DNA of 13,772 bases from NCBI GenBank assembly GCA_030837935.1, contig JAUQXU010000015.1:1-13772 (forward strand), in the 5' to 3' direction. Numbering within the stretch: position 1 is the stretch's first letter; every line of letters starts with the position of its first letter. Both the position numbers and the translations under genes were made by a program. The stretch comes from Candidatus Brocadia sp. Lineage in GTDB: Bacteria > Planctomycetota > Brocadiia > Brocadiales > Brocadiaceae. Positions 6,940 through 13,732 of the stretch are shown in pieces. Under the pieces are notes generated by a model. It was not told the origin of the DNA. It ran no database searches and saw only the letters and a program-made list of their open reading frames with translations.

Positions 6940-8703
6940 TTATATCAGTCGGATGCCCAATTCATTCAGTTGTTGTGCATCGACTTCCGATGGCGCATTT
7001 GTCATAAGACAGGTAGCTTTCTGCGTCTTAGGAAATGCAATAACCTCGCGAATATCTTCAAGCTGTAATAACAAGGTAACCATGCGATCTACCCCTAATG
7101 CGATTCCACCATGCGGGGGTGCACCGTATTTCAGCGCATCGAGCAGAAATCCAAATTTCGCATAAGCGCTCTCATCGTCTATACCGAGCAGACGGAAGAC
7201 TCTTTTCTGTACCTCGGGAGTGTGTATACGGATACTGCCACCTCCAAGTTCTACACCATTCAGTACGAGGTCATATGCACGGGCCTTAACCTCTAAAGGT
7301 TTCTGTTCCATAGTTGGAAGGTCATCAGGATGAGGTGAAGTAAACGGGTGATGAAGCGCCTCGTAACGTTTTAAATCTTCATTATAATCGAACAACGGGA
7401 AGTCCACAACCCATGAAAAATTGAATATACTGGTATCAATAAGTTTATTTTTCTGACCCAGATGGAGCCGGAGTTGCGCAAGTGACTGGGAAACCACCCG
7501 GGGTTTGTCAGCAACAAAAAGGAGTAAATCCCCCTTTTTCGCATCCATGTGTTTTTGTAACTTTTCCAGGGTTTCCGGAGGAAAGAACTTTGCTATCGAA
7601 GAGGACAAACCGCTTTCTTCTACCTTGAACCATGCCAGACCCTTCGCCCCAAATTGACCGACAAAGGTCGTTAAATCATCGATGTCTTTTCTTGAAAAAT
7701 TCCCGCAACCGGTCGCATTCACGCCGCGAACTTGCCCACCCGATTTGATTGTGTCTGAGAACACCTTGAAATCTGATTTCTGAACGATATCGGATACATC
7801 CTTTATCTTCATACCAAACCGCAAGTCAGGGGCATCACAGCCGTAAGAGGCCATTGCCTCTTTGTAAGAAAGCCTCGGGAATGGAGTGGTAATCTTTTTA
7901 CCAAGTACCTTATCGAAGATCGCAGCAACGAGCCCCTCAACGACCTGCATAATATCGTATTCATCTACAAAGGACATTTCCATATCCATCTGTGTAAATT
8001 CTGGCTGTCGTTGAGCACGGAGATCCTCGTCGCGGAAACAGCGTACAATTTGAAAATAGCGATCGTAACCCGCCACCATTAGTATCTGCTTGAAAAGTTG
8101 AGGAGACTGCGGCAGTGCATAAAATTTGCCGAGATTAACCCTGCTGGGTACCAGATAATCCCTGGCCCCTTCCGGCGTGCTTTTTGTCAATACCGGCGTT
8201 TCGATGTCGACAAAATTCAACCGGTCGAGGCACTCACGTATCGTCTGACAAACCTTGTGACGGAAGATCAGACGTTTTTGCATTGAAGAGCGTCTCAAGT
8301 CCAGGTAACGGTGCTTAAGCCGTAATTCTAAAGACACGTTACTCTCGTCCGTAATCTCGAATGGCGGGGTTTCTGATCGATTCAGTATTTCAAGGGCATC
8401 GGCAATAACCTCTATTTCTCCTGTATCAAGATTGGGATTTAATGTGCCCTCTGGTCTCGGAGAGACAATACCCTGTATACCCACAACATATTCGGGTCTT
8501 AATTGACCGGCAGTGTCATAAAATTCTTTTCCTTTCGTGGGATTGAAAACCACCTGGGTAATACCATACCGGTCACGCAAGTCAATGAAGATTAAACCGC
8601 CGTGATCCCGGACACTGCTCACCCAACCCACCAGGGTAACGGTTGATTTCACATCTGCTGTGCGCAATTGACCACAGGTATGTGTTCGTTTCATGTTCGG
8701 CAT
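6940..8703 (-). CDS. aspS: Aspartyl-tRNA synthetase, probably non-discriminating (Asp/Asn)
   Basis: The 587-residue protein is a full-length bacterial class II AspRS: an N-terminal OB-fold anticodon-binding domain (about 1-115), catalytic domain and the bacterial GAD insertion. Motif 2 is FRDEDLRAQRQPEFTQ (223-238) and motif 3 is GGIALGVDR (532-540). It charges tRNA with aspartate in the cytoplasm. Two residues that separate discriminating from non-discriminating enzymes are of the non-discriminating kind: His34 in RDHGG and Gly86 in RPEGTLNPN (His31 and Gly81 in the Pseudomonas aeruginosa enzyme). It may therefore also make Asp-tRNA(Asn), to be amidated by GatCAB. Residue 231 is Gln where E. 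coli and Thermus have Asp (LRADRQPEF). An AGGAG site 11 bases upstream supports the first ATG. It follows hisS by 32 bases. Confidence 0.98.
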   Translation of the reverse strand: MPNMKRTHTCGQLRTADVKSTVTLVGWVSSVRDHGGLIFIDLRDRYGITQVVFNPTKGKEFYDTAGQLRPEYVVGIQGIVSPRPEGTLNPNLDTGEIEVIADALEILNRSETPPFEITDESNVSLELRLKHRYLDLRRSSMQKRLIFRHKVCQTIRECLDRLNFVDIETPVLTKSTPEGARDYLVPSRVNLGKFYALPQSPQLFKQILMVAGYDRYFQIVRCFRDEDLRAQRQPEFTQMDMEMSFVDEYDIMQVVEGLVAAIFDKVLGKKITTPFPRLSYKEAMASYGCDAPDLRFGMKIKDVSDIVQKSDFKVFSDTIKSGGQVRGVNATGCGNFSRKDIDDLTTFVGQFGAKGLAWFKVEESGLSSSIAKFFPPETLEKLQKHMDAKKGDLLLFVADKPRVVSQSLAQLRLHLGQKNKLIDTSIFNFSWVVDFPLFDYNEDLKRYEALHHPFTSPHPDDLPTMEQKPLEVKARAYDLVLNGVELGGGSIRIHTPEVQKRVFRLLGIDDESAYAKFGFLLDALKYGAPPHGGIALGVDRMVTLLLQLEDIREVIAFPKTQKATCLMTNAPSEVDAQQLNELGIRLI

Positions 8704-8735
8704 TGTTTGACTATCTCCTGGGAATTAAGAATGTT

Positions 8736-10058
8736 TTAACTCTTGAGAGGTGATTCTCTATCCAGGAACCACCTGAGAGCTTCGCTTTGTTTCAGGGAAA
8801 TTTCTTCGCTCGTTTCCATTACCTTGATCTTGACGTCGCCACGCGCCAGCTCGTCAGGCCCTAACACAATTACGTACTTTACCCCCACTTTGTTTGCCGT
8901 ACGCATCTGCGCCTTGGGACTTCTTCCTTCATAATCAAAATCGGCGGAAAGATTGGCTTTTCTCAAAAGGTTAAGCAGATAAAAACACTGCTTCCTGGTT
9001 TCTTCACCAATGGAAACGATATATATCGCGGGGGACGGCCCACACACTTCTTGAGAAACAGATTTGTTTTTTGCCATAACATTTTCAAGGGCCAGGATCG
9101 TTGCCTCCATCCCGATAGCAAATCCGACTGAACCGATGGATGGCCCCCCAATGTCGGAAATCAGATTGTCATATCGTCCGCCAGCACAAATAGCATCGCG
9201 GGCACCCAGCGAGGAGTGGGTAATTTCATAGACAGTCTTGGTGTAATAATCCAACCCCCGCACCAGATGTGCGTCAGCAATGTAAGGAATACCAATATCC
9301 AGAAGGGCTTCCCTCACCGCCTTTGCGTGGGATTGGCATCCTCCGCACAAATAATCATGAATAGAGGGCATGTGATGACTGATGGTCTTGCATTTCTCGT
9401 TTTTACAGTCCAGGATGCGAAATACATTCCGGTTTAATCGTGATTGGCAGAGTTCGCAGAGGCCCTTTTCCTGTTCACAGAGTTTTTCTTTGAGGATACT
9501 TCTAAAAACTGGCCTGCACTCCTCACAACCTATGGAATTAATCTTGACTTTATATCCCTTGAGACCGATGCGGTCGAATATGCGGGTTGCAACACTGATA
9601 GTTTCCACATCAAGCAAAGGGTCGGAGGCGCCCACTGCTTCCAGGCCCATTTGGTGGAATTGCCGGAGCCGTCCGGCCTGTGGACGTTCCTTTCTGAACT
9701 GCGGCCCTATATAATAAAACTTTTGAAATTTTTTAGTCTTGTACAATTCATACTCTAAATATGCCCGCATAACGGGCGCTGTGCTTTCAGGACGCAGGGT
9801 TATGCTTGAATCCTCACTATCGGCAAAGGTATACATCTCCTTCTCAACAATGTCTGTGGCTTCCCCAATGCTTCTGATGAATAAGCGCGTATCCTCAAAT
9901 ATGGGGGTGCGGATTTCATAATATCCACAGATTTCAAACTCCTGCCGCCCAACTTCTTCAAGCTTTCTCCATAAAGCCCATTTCGCAGGCAATATATCTT
10001 CCGTACCCCTGGGCGCTTTAAAGGAGTACTCAGTTTTCTTCTCTGTATTTACGCTCAT
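8736..10058 (-). CDS. hisS: Histidyl-tRNA synthetase
   Basis: This 440-residue class II enzyme attaches histidine to tRNA(His). Visible landmarks are motif 1 around GTEDILPAKWALWRKLE (18-34), TLRPESTAPVMRAY (87-100), motif 2 FRKERPQAGRLRQFHQMG (121-138), the histidine-binding motif LVRGLDYYTKTVYE (265-278) and motif 3 GSVGFAIGMEATILALE (309-325). The C-terminal anticodon-binding domain follows from about residue 340. The insertion domain (178-241) holds nine cysteines, mostly in CxxC-like pairs (Cys178/181, 201/204, 218/223, 238/241), as in many bacterial HisRS with a probable zinc site. AGGA lies eight bases before the ATG. It is the first gene of a probable operon with aspS and the TPR genes, and a good promoter lies just upstream. 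Confidence 0.98.
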   Translation of the reverse strand: MSVNTEKKTEYSFKAPRGTEDILPAKWALWRKLEEVGRQEFEICGYYEIRTPIFEDTRLFIRSIGEATDIVEKEMYTFADSEDSSITLRPESTAPVMRAYLEYELYKTKKFQKFYYIGPQFRKERPQAGRLRQFHQMGLEAVGASDPLLDVETISVATRIFDRIGLKGYKVKINSIGCEECRPVFRSILKEKLCEQEKGLCELCQSRLNRNVFRILDCKNEKCKTISHHMPSIHDYLCGGCQSHAKAVREALLDIGIPYIADAHLVRGLDYYTKTVYEITHSSLGARDAICAGGRYDNLISDIGGPSIGSVGFAIGMEATILALENVMAKNKSVSQEVCGPSPAIYIVSIGEETRKQCFYLLNLLRKANLSADFDYEGRSPKAQMRTANKVGVKYVIVLGPDELARGDVKIKVMETSEEISLKQSEALRWFLDRESPLKS

Positions 10059-10102
10059 TACACTCGTCCTATTGATTTATATAAAGCGAAAATAAAAGAT
10101 TA

Positions 10103-10130
10103 ATTATACTAAGCAAGGCATAATATGCAA
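10103..10130 (-). promoter_or_regulatory. Candidate sigma70 promoter for the hisS-aspS operon
   Basis: Read on the minus strand, TTGCAT (10125-10130) and a perfect TATAAT (10103-10108) are 16 bases apart, leaving a leader of about 40 bases before the hisS ATG. The heptamer GCCTTGC occurs twice, 14 bases apart (10113-10119 and 10127-10133), one copy in the spacer and one across the -35. This could be an operator, or chance. Confidence 0.6.
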
Positions 10131-10159
10131 GGCTTTTTAGAGTGTCTCATTTCATAATA

Positions 10160-10177
10160 CCACCCCGAACGGGTCGG
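10160..10177. repeat. Imperfect GC-rich hairpin between the MDR gene and hisS
   Basis: CCACCCCG-AA-CGGGTCGG pairs at six of eight positions in an otherwise AT-rich gap (10059-10292). It may be a decayed REP-type palindrome. It has no T-run and is not a good terminator. I see nothing else in the gap beyond the hisS promoter. Confidence 0.3.
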
Positions 10178-10292
10178 ATGTGTAAAGCAAAAATTACAAA
10201 AGTACCTTTGCAATCTGCATTTTTCATTACTGCCCTGATTTTTTTGCTAAAATAGTCAAATTTATTTTGAAAGATACTTGAGGTTTAATTGC

Positions 10293-11321
10293 TCAAATTT
10301 TTAATACAATCTTTCCAAAATTTTCCCTCTGTAACATCTTCTGTTGGGCTGCAGAGGCCTCTTCCAATGGGAAAATGCTGTCGATAACGGGTTTCAGCTT
10401 TCCCAATTCCACCAGGTTCAAAACGTCCAGGAGTTCCTTTTTGCTGCCCATATAACAGCCAATAATCATATGCTGTTTCATAAACAGAAACCGGATGTCT
10501 ATGGTTGTTGTGGGGCCGCTTGTGGCGCCGCATACCACCATCCGTCCTCCCTTGGCAAGACATTGCAGATTCTTTTCCCATGTATCAGGCCCGATATGCT
10601 CAAAGATAAGATCAACCCCCTTGTTGTTCGTTATAAACCTTACCTTTTCGGCATAATTCTCTTTCGAATAGTCTATGACCTCATCAGCACCCAATTGTTT
10701 GGCTTTTTCCAATTTCTCCGTCCCCCGGCCAGTAGCAATCACGTGGGCGCCTGCCAGCCGGGCTATCTGAACAGCGGCGCTCCCGATGCCGCTGCCAGCC
10801 GCATGGATCAATACATTCTCTCCTGGTTTGAGTTGTCCCCGCGTAATAAGCATGTGCCACGCCGTTAAAAACACCAAAGGGATGGATGCCCACTCCTCAA
10901 AGGAAAGTTTATTGGAAACAGGAATGATGTTGTCAACATGTGCCCTGGCAAATTCAGCATACCCCCCCTGTACCTGAAACCCCATAATCTTGAAGCTATT
11001 ACACATACTGTCGTTGTTCGTGATGCAATACACACACTTCCTGCAGCGGACGCCGGGTGCAATGATGACCCTGTCGCCCGGCCTAAAGTTCTTAACTTCA
11101 ATCCCAACCTCAGCTACCTCACCAACACTATCACTACCCAGGATATGTGGCATAGGGATCTCTACACCAGGCAATCCCTGTCGTACCCAGATATCCAAAT
11201 GATTAAGTGCACAAGCCTTTACCTTTACCAGCACTTCATACGGGGAAATTTTCGGTTTTTCCATATCTGTGTATGTTAATTTATCTACTCCGCCATGCTC
11301 ATAAAAAACAACAGCCTTCAT
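10293..11321 (-). CDS. MDR-family zinc-binding alcohol dehydrogenase/quinone oxidoreductase-like protein
   Basis: The 342-residue product is a medium-chain dehydrogenase/reductase with a GroES-like N-terminal domain and a Rossmann domain (cofactor loop HAAGSGIGSAAVQIARLAG, 173-191). The structural-zinc lobe is intact, with Cys93, Cys96, Cys99 and Cys107. The catalytic-zinc site appears lost: Asn40 stands where dehydrogenases have Cys, and GSD (62-64) replaces GHE. It therefore resembles the NAD(P)H-dependent quinone or enone reductase branch, working without catalytic zinc; the substrate cannot be told. A TTG at 11336 would extend it by five residues, but GAGGAG seven bases before the ATG at 11321 settles the start. 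The leader resembles that of dapA, the next gene upstream on the same strand. Confidence 0.93.
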   Translation of the reverse strand: MKAVVFYEHGGVDKLTYTDMEKPKISPYEVLVKVKACALNHLDIWVRQGLPGVEIPMPHILGSDSVGEVAEVGIEVKNFRPGDRVIIAPGVRCRKCVYCITNNDSMCNSFKIMGFQVQGGYAEFARAHVDNIIPVSNKLSFEEWASIPLVFLTAWHMLITRGQLKPGENVLIHAAGSGIGSAAVQIARLAGAHVIATGRGTEKLEKAKQLGADEVIDYSKENYAEKVRFITNNKGVDLIFEHIGPDTWEKNLQCLAKGGRMVVCGATSGPTTTIDIRFLFMKQHMIIGCYMGSKKELLDVLNLVELGKLKPVIDSIFPLEEASAAQQKMLQRENFGKIVLKI

Positions 11322-11336
11322 AATATTTCTCCTCAA

Positions 11337-11380
11337 TTTATAGTATTATTGCATAAAAACTTCTTTTTCCGTAACATTTT
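11337..11380 (-). promoter_or_regulatory. MDR-gene leader element, similar to the dapA leader
   Basis: This 44-base segment matches 12544-12587 at 35 of 44 positions without gaps. It lies immediately before the GAGGAG of the MDR gene, in the same position and orientation as its counterpart before dapA. Read on the minus strand both contain AAGAAGTTTT and TACTATAAA; the latter could serve as a -10, but no consensus -35 is present. Confidence 0.55.
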
Positions 11381-11414
11381 AGCTGTTTGAAAAATTGCCT
11401 TTAAATAAACCACC

Positions 11415-11511
11415 ACTGCTTGTTCCCAAACTCCTGTTTGGGAACACAATTGCAGAGAAACTGAGTTTCTCGTCCATTACACTCCCAAACAGGAGTTTGG
11501 GAGCGAGCAGT
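11415..11511. repeat. REP/BIME-like inverted-repeat element with three hairpins
   Basis: Two related palindromes face each other. Hairpin one (11421-11446) has 11-base arms TGTTCCCAAAC/GTTTGGGAACA with loop TCCT. Hairpin three (11482-11503) has 9-base arms CTCCCAAAC/GTTTGGGAG with loop AGGA. A middle hairpin (11455-11471) is GAGAAAC-TGA-GTTTCTC. The outer segments are also inverted copies of each other, starting ACTGCTTG at 11415 and, on the other strand, ACTGCTCG at 11511, so the whole element can fold as one long stem. This layout is typical of interspersed REP pairs (BIMEs) or a small non-autonomous element. Confidence 0.75.
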
Positions 11512-11654
11512 TGAAAGATATTTTTCAAAAAACTAAATTGTTACCTTTTCCCCATGTATTATAAGGACAGGTTTATGGGAAATTTTTTACACCCCTCTGT
11601 ATCCCCCCTTGCAAAGGAGGAAAGATGCGGGTAATTGATGTAGGGTATGCTGGG

Positions 11655-12524
11655 CTATGACATGAGGCCGTAATTTTTTAGCGTATGTATTAATTGATTT
11701 TCATGTTCTTTCGTCATATCACAAAGCGGCAAACGCATCTCCCCATTTATTCTTCCCAGCAGTTTCATGGCAGTTTTTACCGGGATTGGATTAGTTTCAA
11801 TAAACATGCCCTTGCAAAGTGGAAAGAGTTTATGGTGGCACTTTCTGGCCGCTTCGAAATTACCCTCCAGACAATATCGGGTTAATGCGGCAGTATCCGC
11901 CGGAACGATGTTGGCCACTACGGAAATCACCCCCTTTCCCCCCACCGACATGATAGGGAGAGTAAGAGAATCATCTCCCGAAAGAACCGCGATGTTGCAG
12001 AGCTGCAATATCTGAGTCGTTTGATCAATACTGCCACTGGCCTCTTTTATTCCAACAATATTTTTGATTTCAGAAAGCTTCGCTACCGTTTCGGGTAAAA
12101 TAGATATGCCCGTCCTGGAAGGGACGTTGTATATTACAATGGGAATATCAACCTCCTCGGCAATTAATTTGTAATGCCGGCAGAGACCCTCTGGAGTAGG
12201 TTTATTGTAGTAAGGTGTTATAAGCAATGCTCCATCCGCCCCTACCTTTTTGGCATGTTTGGTCAGACGCAGGGCTTCCATAGTGTTATTAGAACCTGCC
12301 CCCGCCAGGACTTGAATCCGCCCGGCTACCGTGCTGACTACCTCACCAACTATTCGTTCATGTTCATCAAATGAAAGAGTCGCAGATTCACCCGTTGTAC
12401 CACAAGGAACAATTCCATTTGTTCCGTTCTTGATATGAAATTCGACGAGTTCTTTCAGCTTTGCATAGTCGATTTGCCCATTTTTAAAGGGTGTTACTAA
12501 TGCTACAAGTGATCCATGGAACAT
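11655..12524 (-). CDS. dapA: 4-hydroxy-tetrahydrodipicolinate synthase
   Basis: The 289-residue protein is a standard-length DapA, a TIM-barrel class I aldolase that condenses pyruvate with aspartate semialdehyde in the first committed step to diaminopimelate and lysine. The Schiff-base lysine is Lys160 in GIKEASG. The proton-relay residues are present as Thr43 and Thr44 (GTTGES), Tyr106 (YYNKP) and Tyr132 (YNVPSRTG), with Arg137 binding the substrate carboxylate. Each sits one position earlier than in E. coli. An AAGGAG site six bases before the ATG fixes the start. No lysine riboswitch is visible upstream, but two promoter-like elements are. The next gene on the strand is the MDR oxidoreductase, 333 bases on, so a shared transcript is uncertain. 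Confidence 0.97.
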   Translation of the reverse strand: MFHGSLVALVTPFKNGQIDYAKLKELVEFHIKNGTNGIVPCGTTGESATLSFDEHERIVGEVVSTVAGRIQVLAGAGSNNTMEALRLTKHAKKVGADGALLITPYYNKPTPEGLCRHYKLIAEEVDIPIVIYNVPSRTGISILPETVAKLSEIKNIVGIKEASGSIDQTTQILQLCNIAVLSGDDSLTLPIMSVGGKGVISVVANIVPADTAALTRYCLEGNFEAARKCHHKLFPLCKGMFIETNPIPVKTAMKLLGRINGEMRLPLCDMTKEHENQLIHTLKNYGLMS

Positions 12525-12543
12525 GGTATTCTCCTTTTAATTC

Positions 12544-12587
12544 TTTATAGTACTATTTTGTTAAAACTTCTTTTTTTGTAAGTTTTT
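12544..12587 (-). promoter_or_regulatory. dapA leader element, similar to the MDR-gene leader
   Basis: This is the counterpart of 11337-11380 (35 of 44 identical), placed just before the dapA AAGGAG. The best-conserved parts are TTTATAGTA and AAAACTTCTTTTT, read on the plus strand. Confidence 0.55.
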
Positions 12588-12633
12588 GTTCATTCAAAAC
12601 CACTAAATAGGAATGTTCTAACTGTTTAGCTAT

Positions 12634-12661
12634 ACTATAACACAAAACCTCACTTATTCAA
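12634..12661 (-). promoter_or_regulatory. Candidate sigma70 promoter for dapA
   Basis: Read on the minus strand, TTGAAT (12656-12661) and TATAGT (12634-12639) are 16 bases apart, about 110 bases before the dapA ATG. This would put the repeated leader element inside the 5' untranslated region. Confidence 0.4.
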
Positions 12662-12742
12662 GTCTTGTACTTACGTTTCATGAAATCTTACAAAAAGAGA
12701 ATGTATAAAACGTACCATAGAAATACAGGACAAGTTAAACAC

Positions 12743-12760
12743 GGACAAACAAGTTTGTCC
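12743..12760. repeat. REP-like palindrome
   Basis: GGACAAAC-AA-GTTTGTCC is a perfect 8-base-pair palindrome with a two-base spacer in AT-rich DNA. It is followed by ATGCCACCC and not by a T-run, so it is not a standard terminator. It lies 60 bases before the probable RAYT remnant; REP palindromes often sit beside RAYT genes. Confidence 0.5.
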
Positions 12761-12819
12761 ATGCCACCCTGAAACCAGCTTAAACAAAATGAAAATTCCT
12801 ATATTATTACTATAATGTT

Positions 12820-12972
12820 AGAACGTTGATCTGCCAAGAGACTAATAAAAGTTTTGATGAAATAAAAGAGGGACGAGGTATAATAAGGCAAATAGCTATG
12901 GACTTGTTATATCGGGTAGGTGGACTAAGCGAAACCGAGATAGGAGAGGTGAAACAGATTTGGCAACAATAA
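12820..12972 (+). pseudogene. Probable C-terminal remnant of a REP-associated (RAYT/Y1-type) transposase
   Basis: An open stretch of about 50 codons, too short to be a gene and with a stop just upstream at 12790-12792, encodes a segment running NKSFDEIKEGRGIIRQIAMDLLYRVGGLSETEIGEV in short recognisable pieces. The order 'charged helix, then (R/K)xxAMDLLYR, then GGLSxxEIG' is how I remember the helix-turn-helix tail that follows the Y1 domain in many RAYT proteins, where the next part usually continues into the recognition helix. Here it breaks off after EIG and ends at VKQIWQQ-stop. No catalytic HUH domain is present upstream, so this would be a decayed tail. The call rests on remembered family pattern only. 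Confidence 0.42.
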
Positions 12973-12976
12973 AGAT

Positions 12977-13005
12977 TTGACCATGTACAGAAGTACTGTT
13001 AATAT
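12977..13005 (+). promoter_or_regulatory. Candidate sigma70 promoter for the SRPBCC gene
   Basis: TTGACC (12977-12982) and TAATAT (13000-13005) are 17 bases apart, leaving a leader of about 47 bases. The spacer contains a small palindrome, GTAC-AGAA-GTAC, which could be a regulator site. Confidence 0.55.
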
Positions 13006-13058
13006 GTTCTTGAATATAATATAGTTAATAGAGTGCTGTAACGAAAAGGAACTATGAT

Positions 13059-13553
13059 ATGACAGGCCAGAAGAATGAACTTATTATTACCCGTATCTTT
13101 GATGCTCCGCGCGAGCATGTGTGGAAGGCGTGGACTGAACCGGAGCAAGTTATGCGCTGGTGGGGACCCAAGATCTTCACGTCGCCTTCGTGCAAGATCG
13201 ATTTTCGTGTTGGCGGTAAATATCTCTTCTGTATGCGATCAGAAAGCGGGCCGGAGGTCTGGCAAAAAGGTATCTGGAGTACCGGTGTGTATAAAGAGAT
13301 CGTGCCGATAGAGAAGATCGTTTTCACGGACTGTTTCGCCGATGAGCATGGCAATGTCGTGTCGGCAACGCATTACGGTATGGAGGGTTTCCCATTGGAA
13401 CTCGAAGTGACATTAATCTTTGAAGAAGTTGAAGGCGGCAAAACTAAAATGACTCTGCAACACATGGGTCTGCCGGCCCAGATGAAGGAAGAGTGCCGAA
13501 CCGGCTGGAACGAATCCTTCGATAAGCTTGACAAAGTTCTGGCAAAGGTTTGA
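13059..13553 (+). CDS. SRPBCC family protein, AHSA1-like domain
   Basis: The 164-residue protein is almost entirely one START/Bet v 1-like (SRPBCC) domain of the bacterial AHSA1-like group (PF08327). Signature pieces are RIFDAPREHVWKAWTEPEQVMRWWGP (12-37), the CKIDFRVGGKY block (45-55) and the closing helix GWNESFDKLDKVL (149-161). These proteins have a hydrophobic pocket for small molecules; bacterial members are largely uncharacterised and are not known Hsp90 activators. There is no signal peptide. AGGA eight bases before the ATG supports the start, and a promoter-like sequence lies upstream. The coding sequence looks more GC-rich than its surroundings and is flanked by palindromes and a transposase-like remnant, so acquisition by transfer is possible. 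Confidence 0.92.
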   Translation: MTGQKNELIITRIFDAPREHVWKAWTEPEQVMRWWGPKIFTSPSCKIDFRVGGKYLFCMRSESGPEVWQKGIWSTGVYKEIVPIEKIVFTDCFADEHGNVVSATHYGMEGFPLELEVTLIFEEVEGGKTKMTLQHMGLPAQMKEECRTGWNESFDKLDKVLAKV

Positions 13554-13711
13554 AATTGAAATAAATTCTTCAGTCAGCAGAAGTCAGCCAGCTGTTGAAA
13601 GAGCAGAAGTAAAAATGAAAGAAGGGTCACCCATTCCCCCCCATGTGGCAAACCTGCCGTGTACATAATGTCGCTTTATTTATGCAGGGTTATATAGTGT
13701 CTGAACGAAAA

Positions 13712-13732
13712 CGCACTTTTTGTAAAAGTGCG
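13712..13732. repeat. Perfect 9-base-pair hairpin downstream of the SRPBCC gene
   Basis: CGCACTTTT-TGT-AAAAGTGCG is a perfect stem with a three-base loop. A run of six T begins seven bases after it, too far for a textbook intrinsic terminator. It could still end the SRPBCC transcript (about 160 bases after the stop) or belong to a repeat that continues past the window. The rest of 13554-13772 shows no gene. Confidence 0.4.

Larger units (their letters stand above)
11322..11654. other. 333-base non-coding gap between dapA and the MDR gene
   Basis: No gene is visible. From right to left it holds a C-rich imperfect hairpin (TCCCCCCTTG paired with CAAAGGAGGA, 8 of 10, 11602-11621), the palindromic BIME-like element (11415-11511), and the MDR leader (11337-11380), which resembles the dapA leader. 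The AT-rich segments between them show nothing clear. Confidence 0.6.
12525..13058. other. 534-base gene-poor region between dapA and the SRPBCC gene
   Basis: No intact gene is visible. The region holds the dapA leader and promoter candidate on the left, a REP-like hairpin (12743-12760), a probable transposase remnant (12820-12972), and the SRPBCC promoter (12977-13005) on the right. Confidence 0.6.

Noticed and set aside
9382..9758. Two plus-strand open frames of over 100 codons opposite hisS.
   Set aside because: Antisense shadows of a conserved enzyme with no ribosome binding sites or recognisable product.
10145..10177. GGGGTGGTATT on the minus strand upstream of hisS, reminiscent of the T-box sequence.
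   Set aside because: The pairing core (TGGNACC) is not complete, there is no specifier stem or terminator, and the good hisS promoter lies downstream of it.
10344..10868. A 174-codon plus-strand open frame.
   Set aside because: It lies wholly antisense to the well-supported MDR gene, has no family resemblance and is a frame shadow.
11415..11511. CRISPR-like repeat array.
   Set aside because: Only two palindromic units in opposite orientation and no regular spacers; the structure is an inverted repeat.
12525..12680. Possible lysine riboswitch upstream of dapA.
   Set aside because: The leader is AT-rich and lacks the conserved lysine-riboswitch core and a terminator structure.
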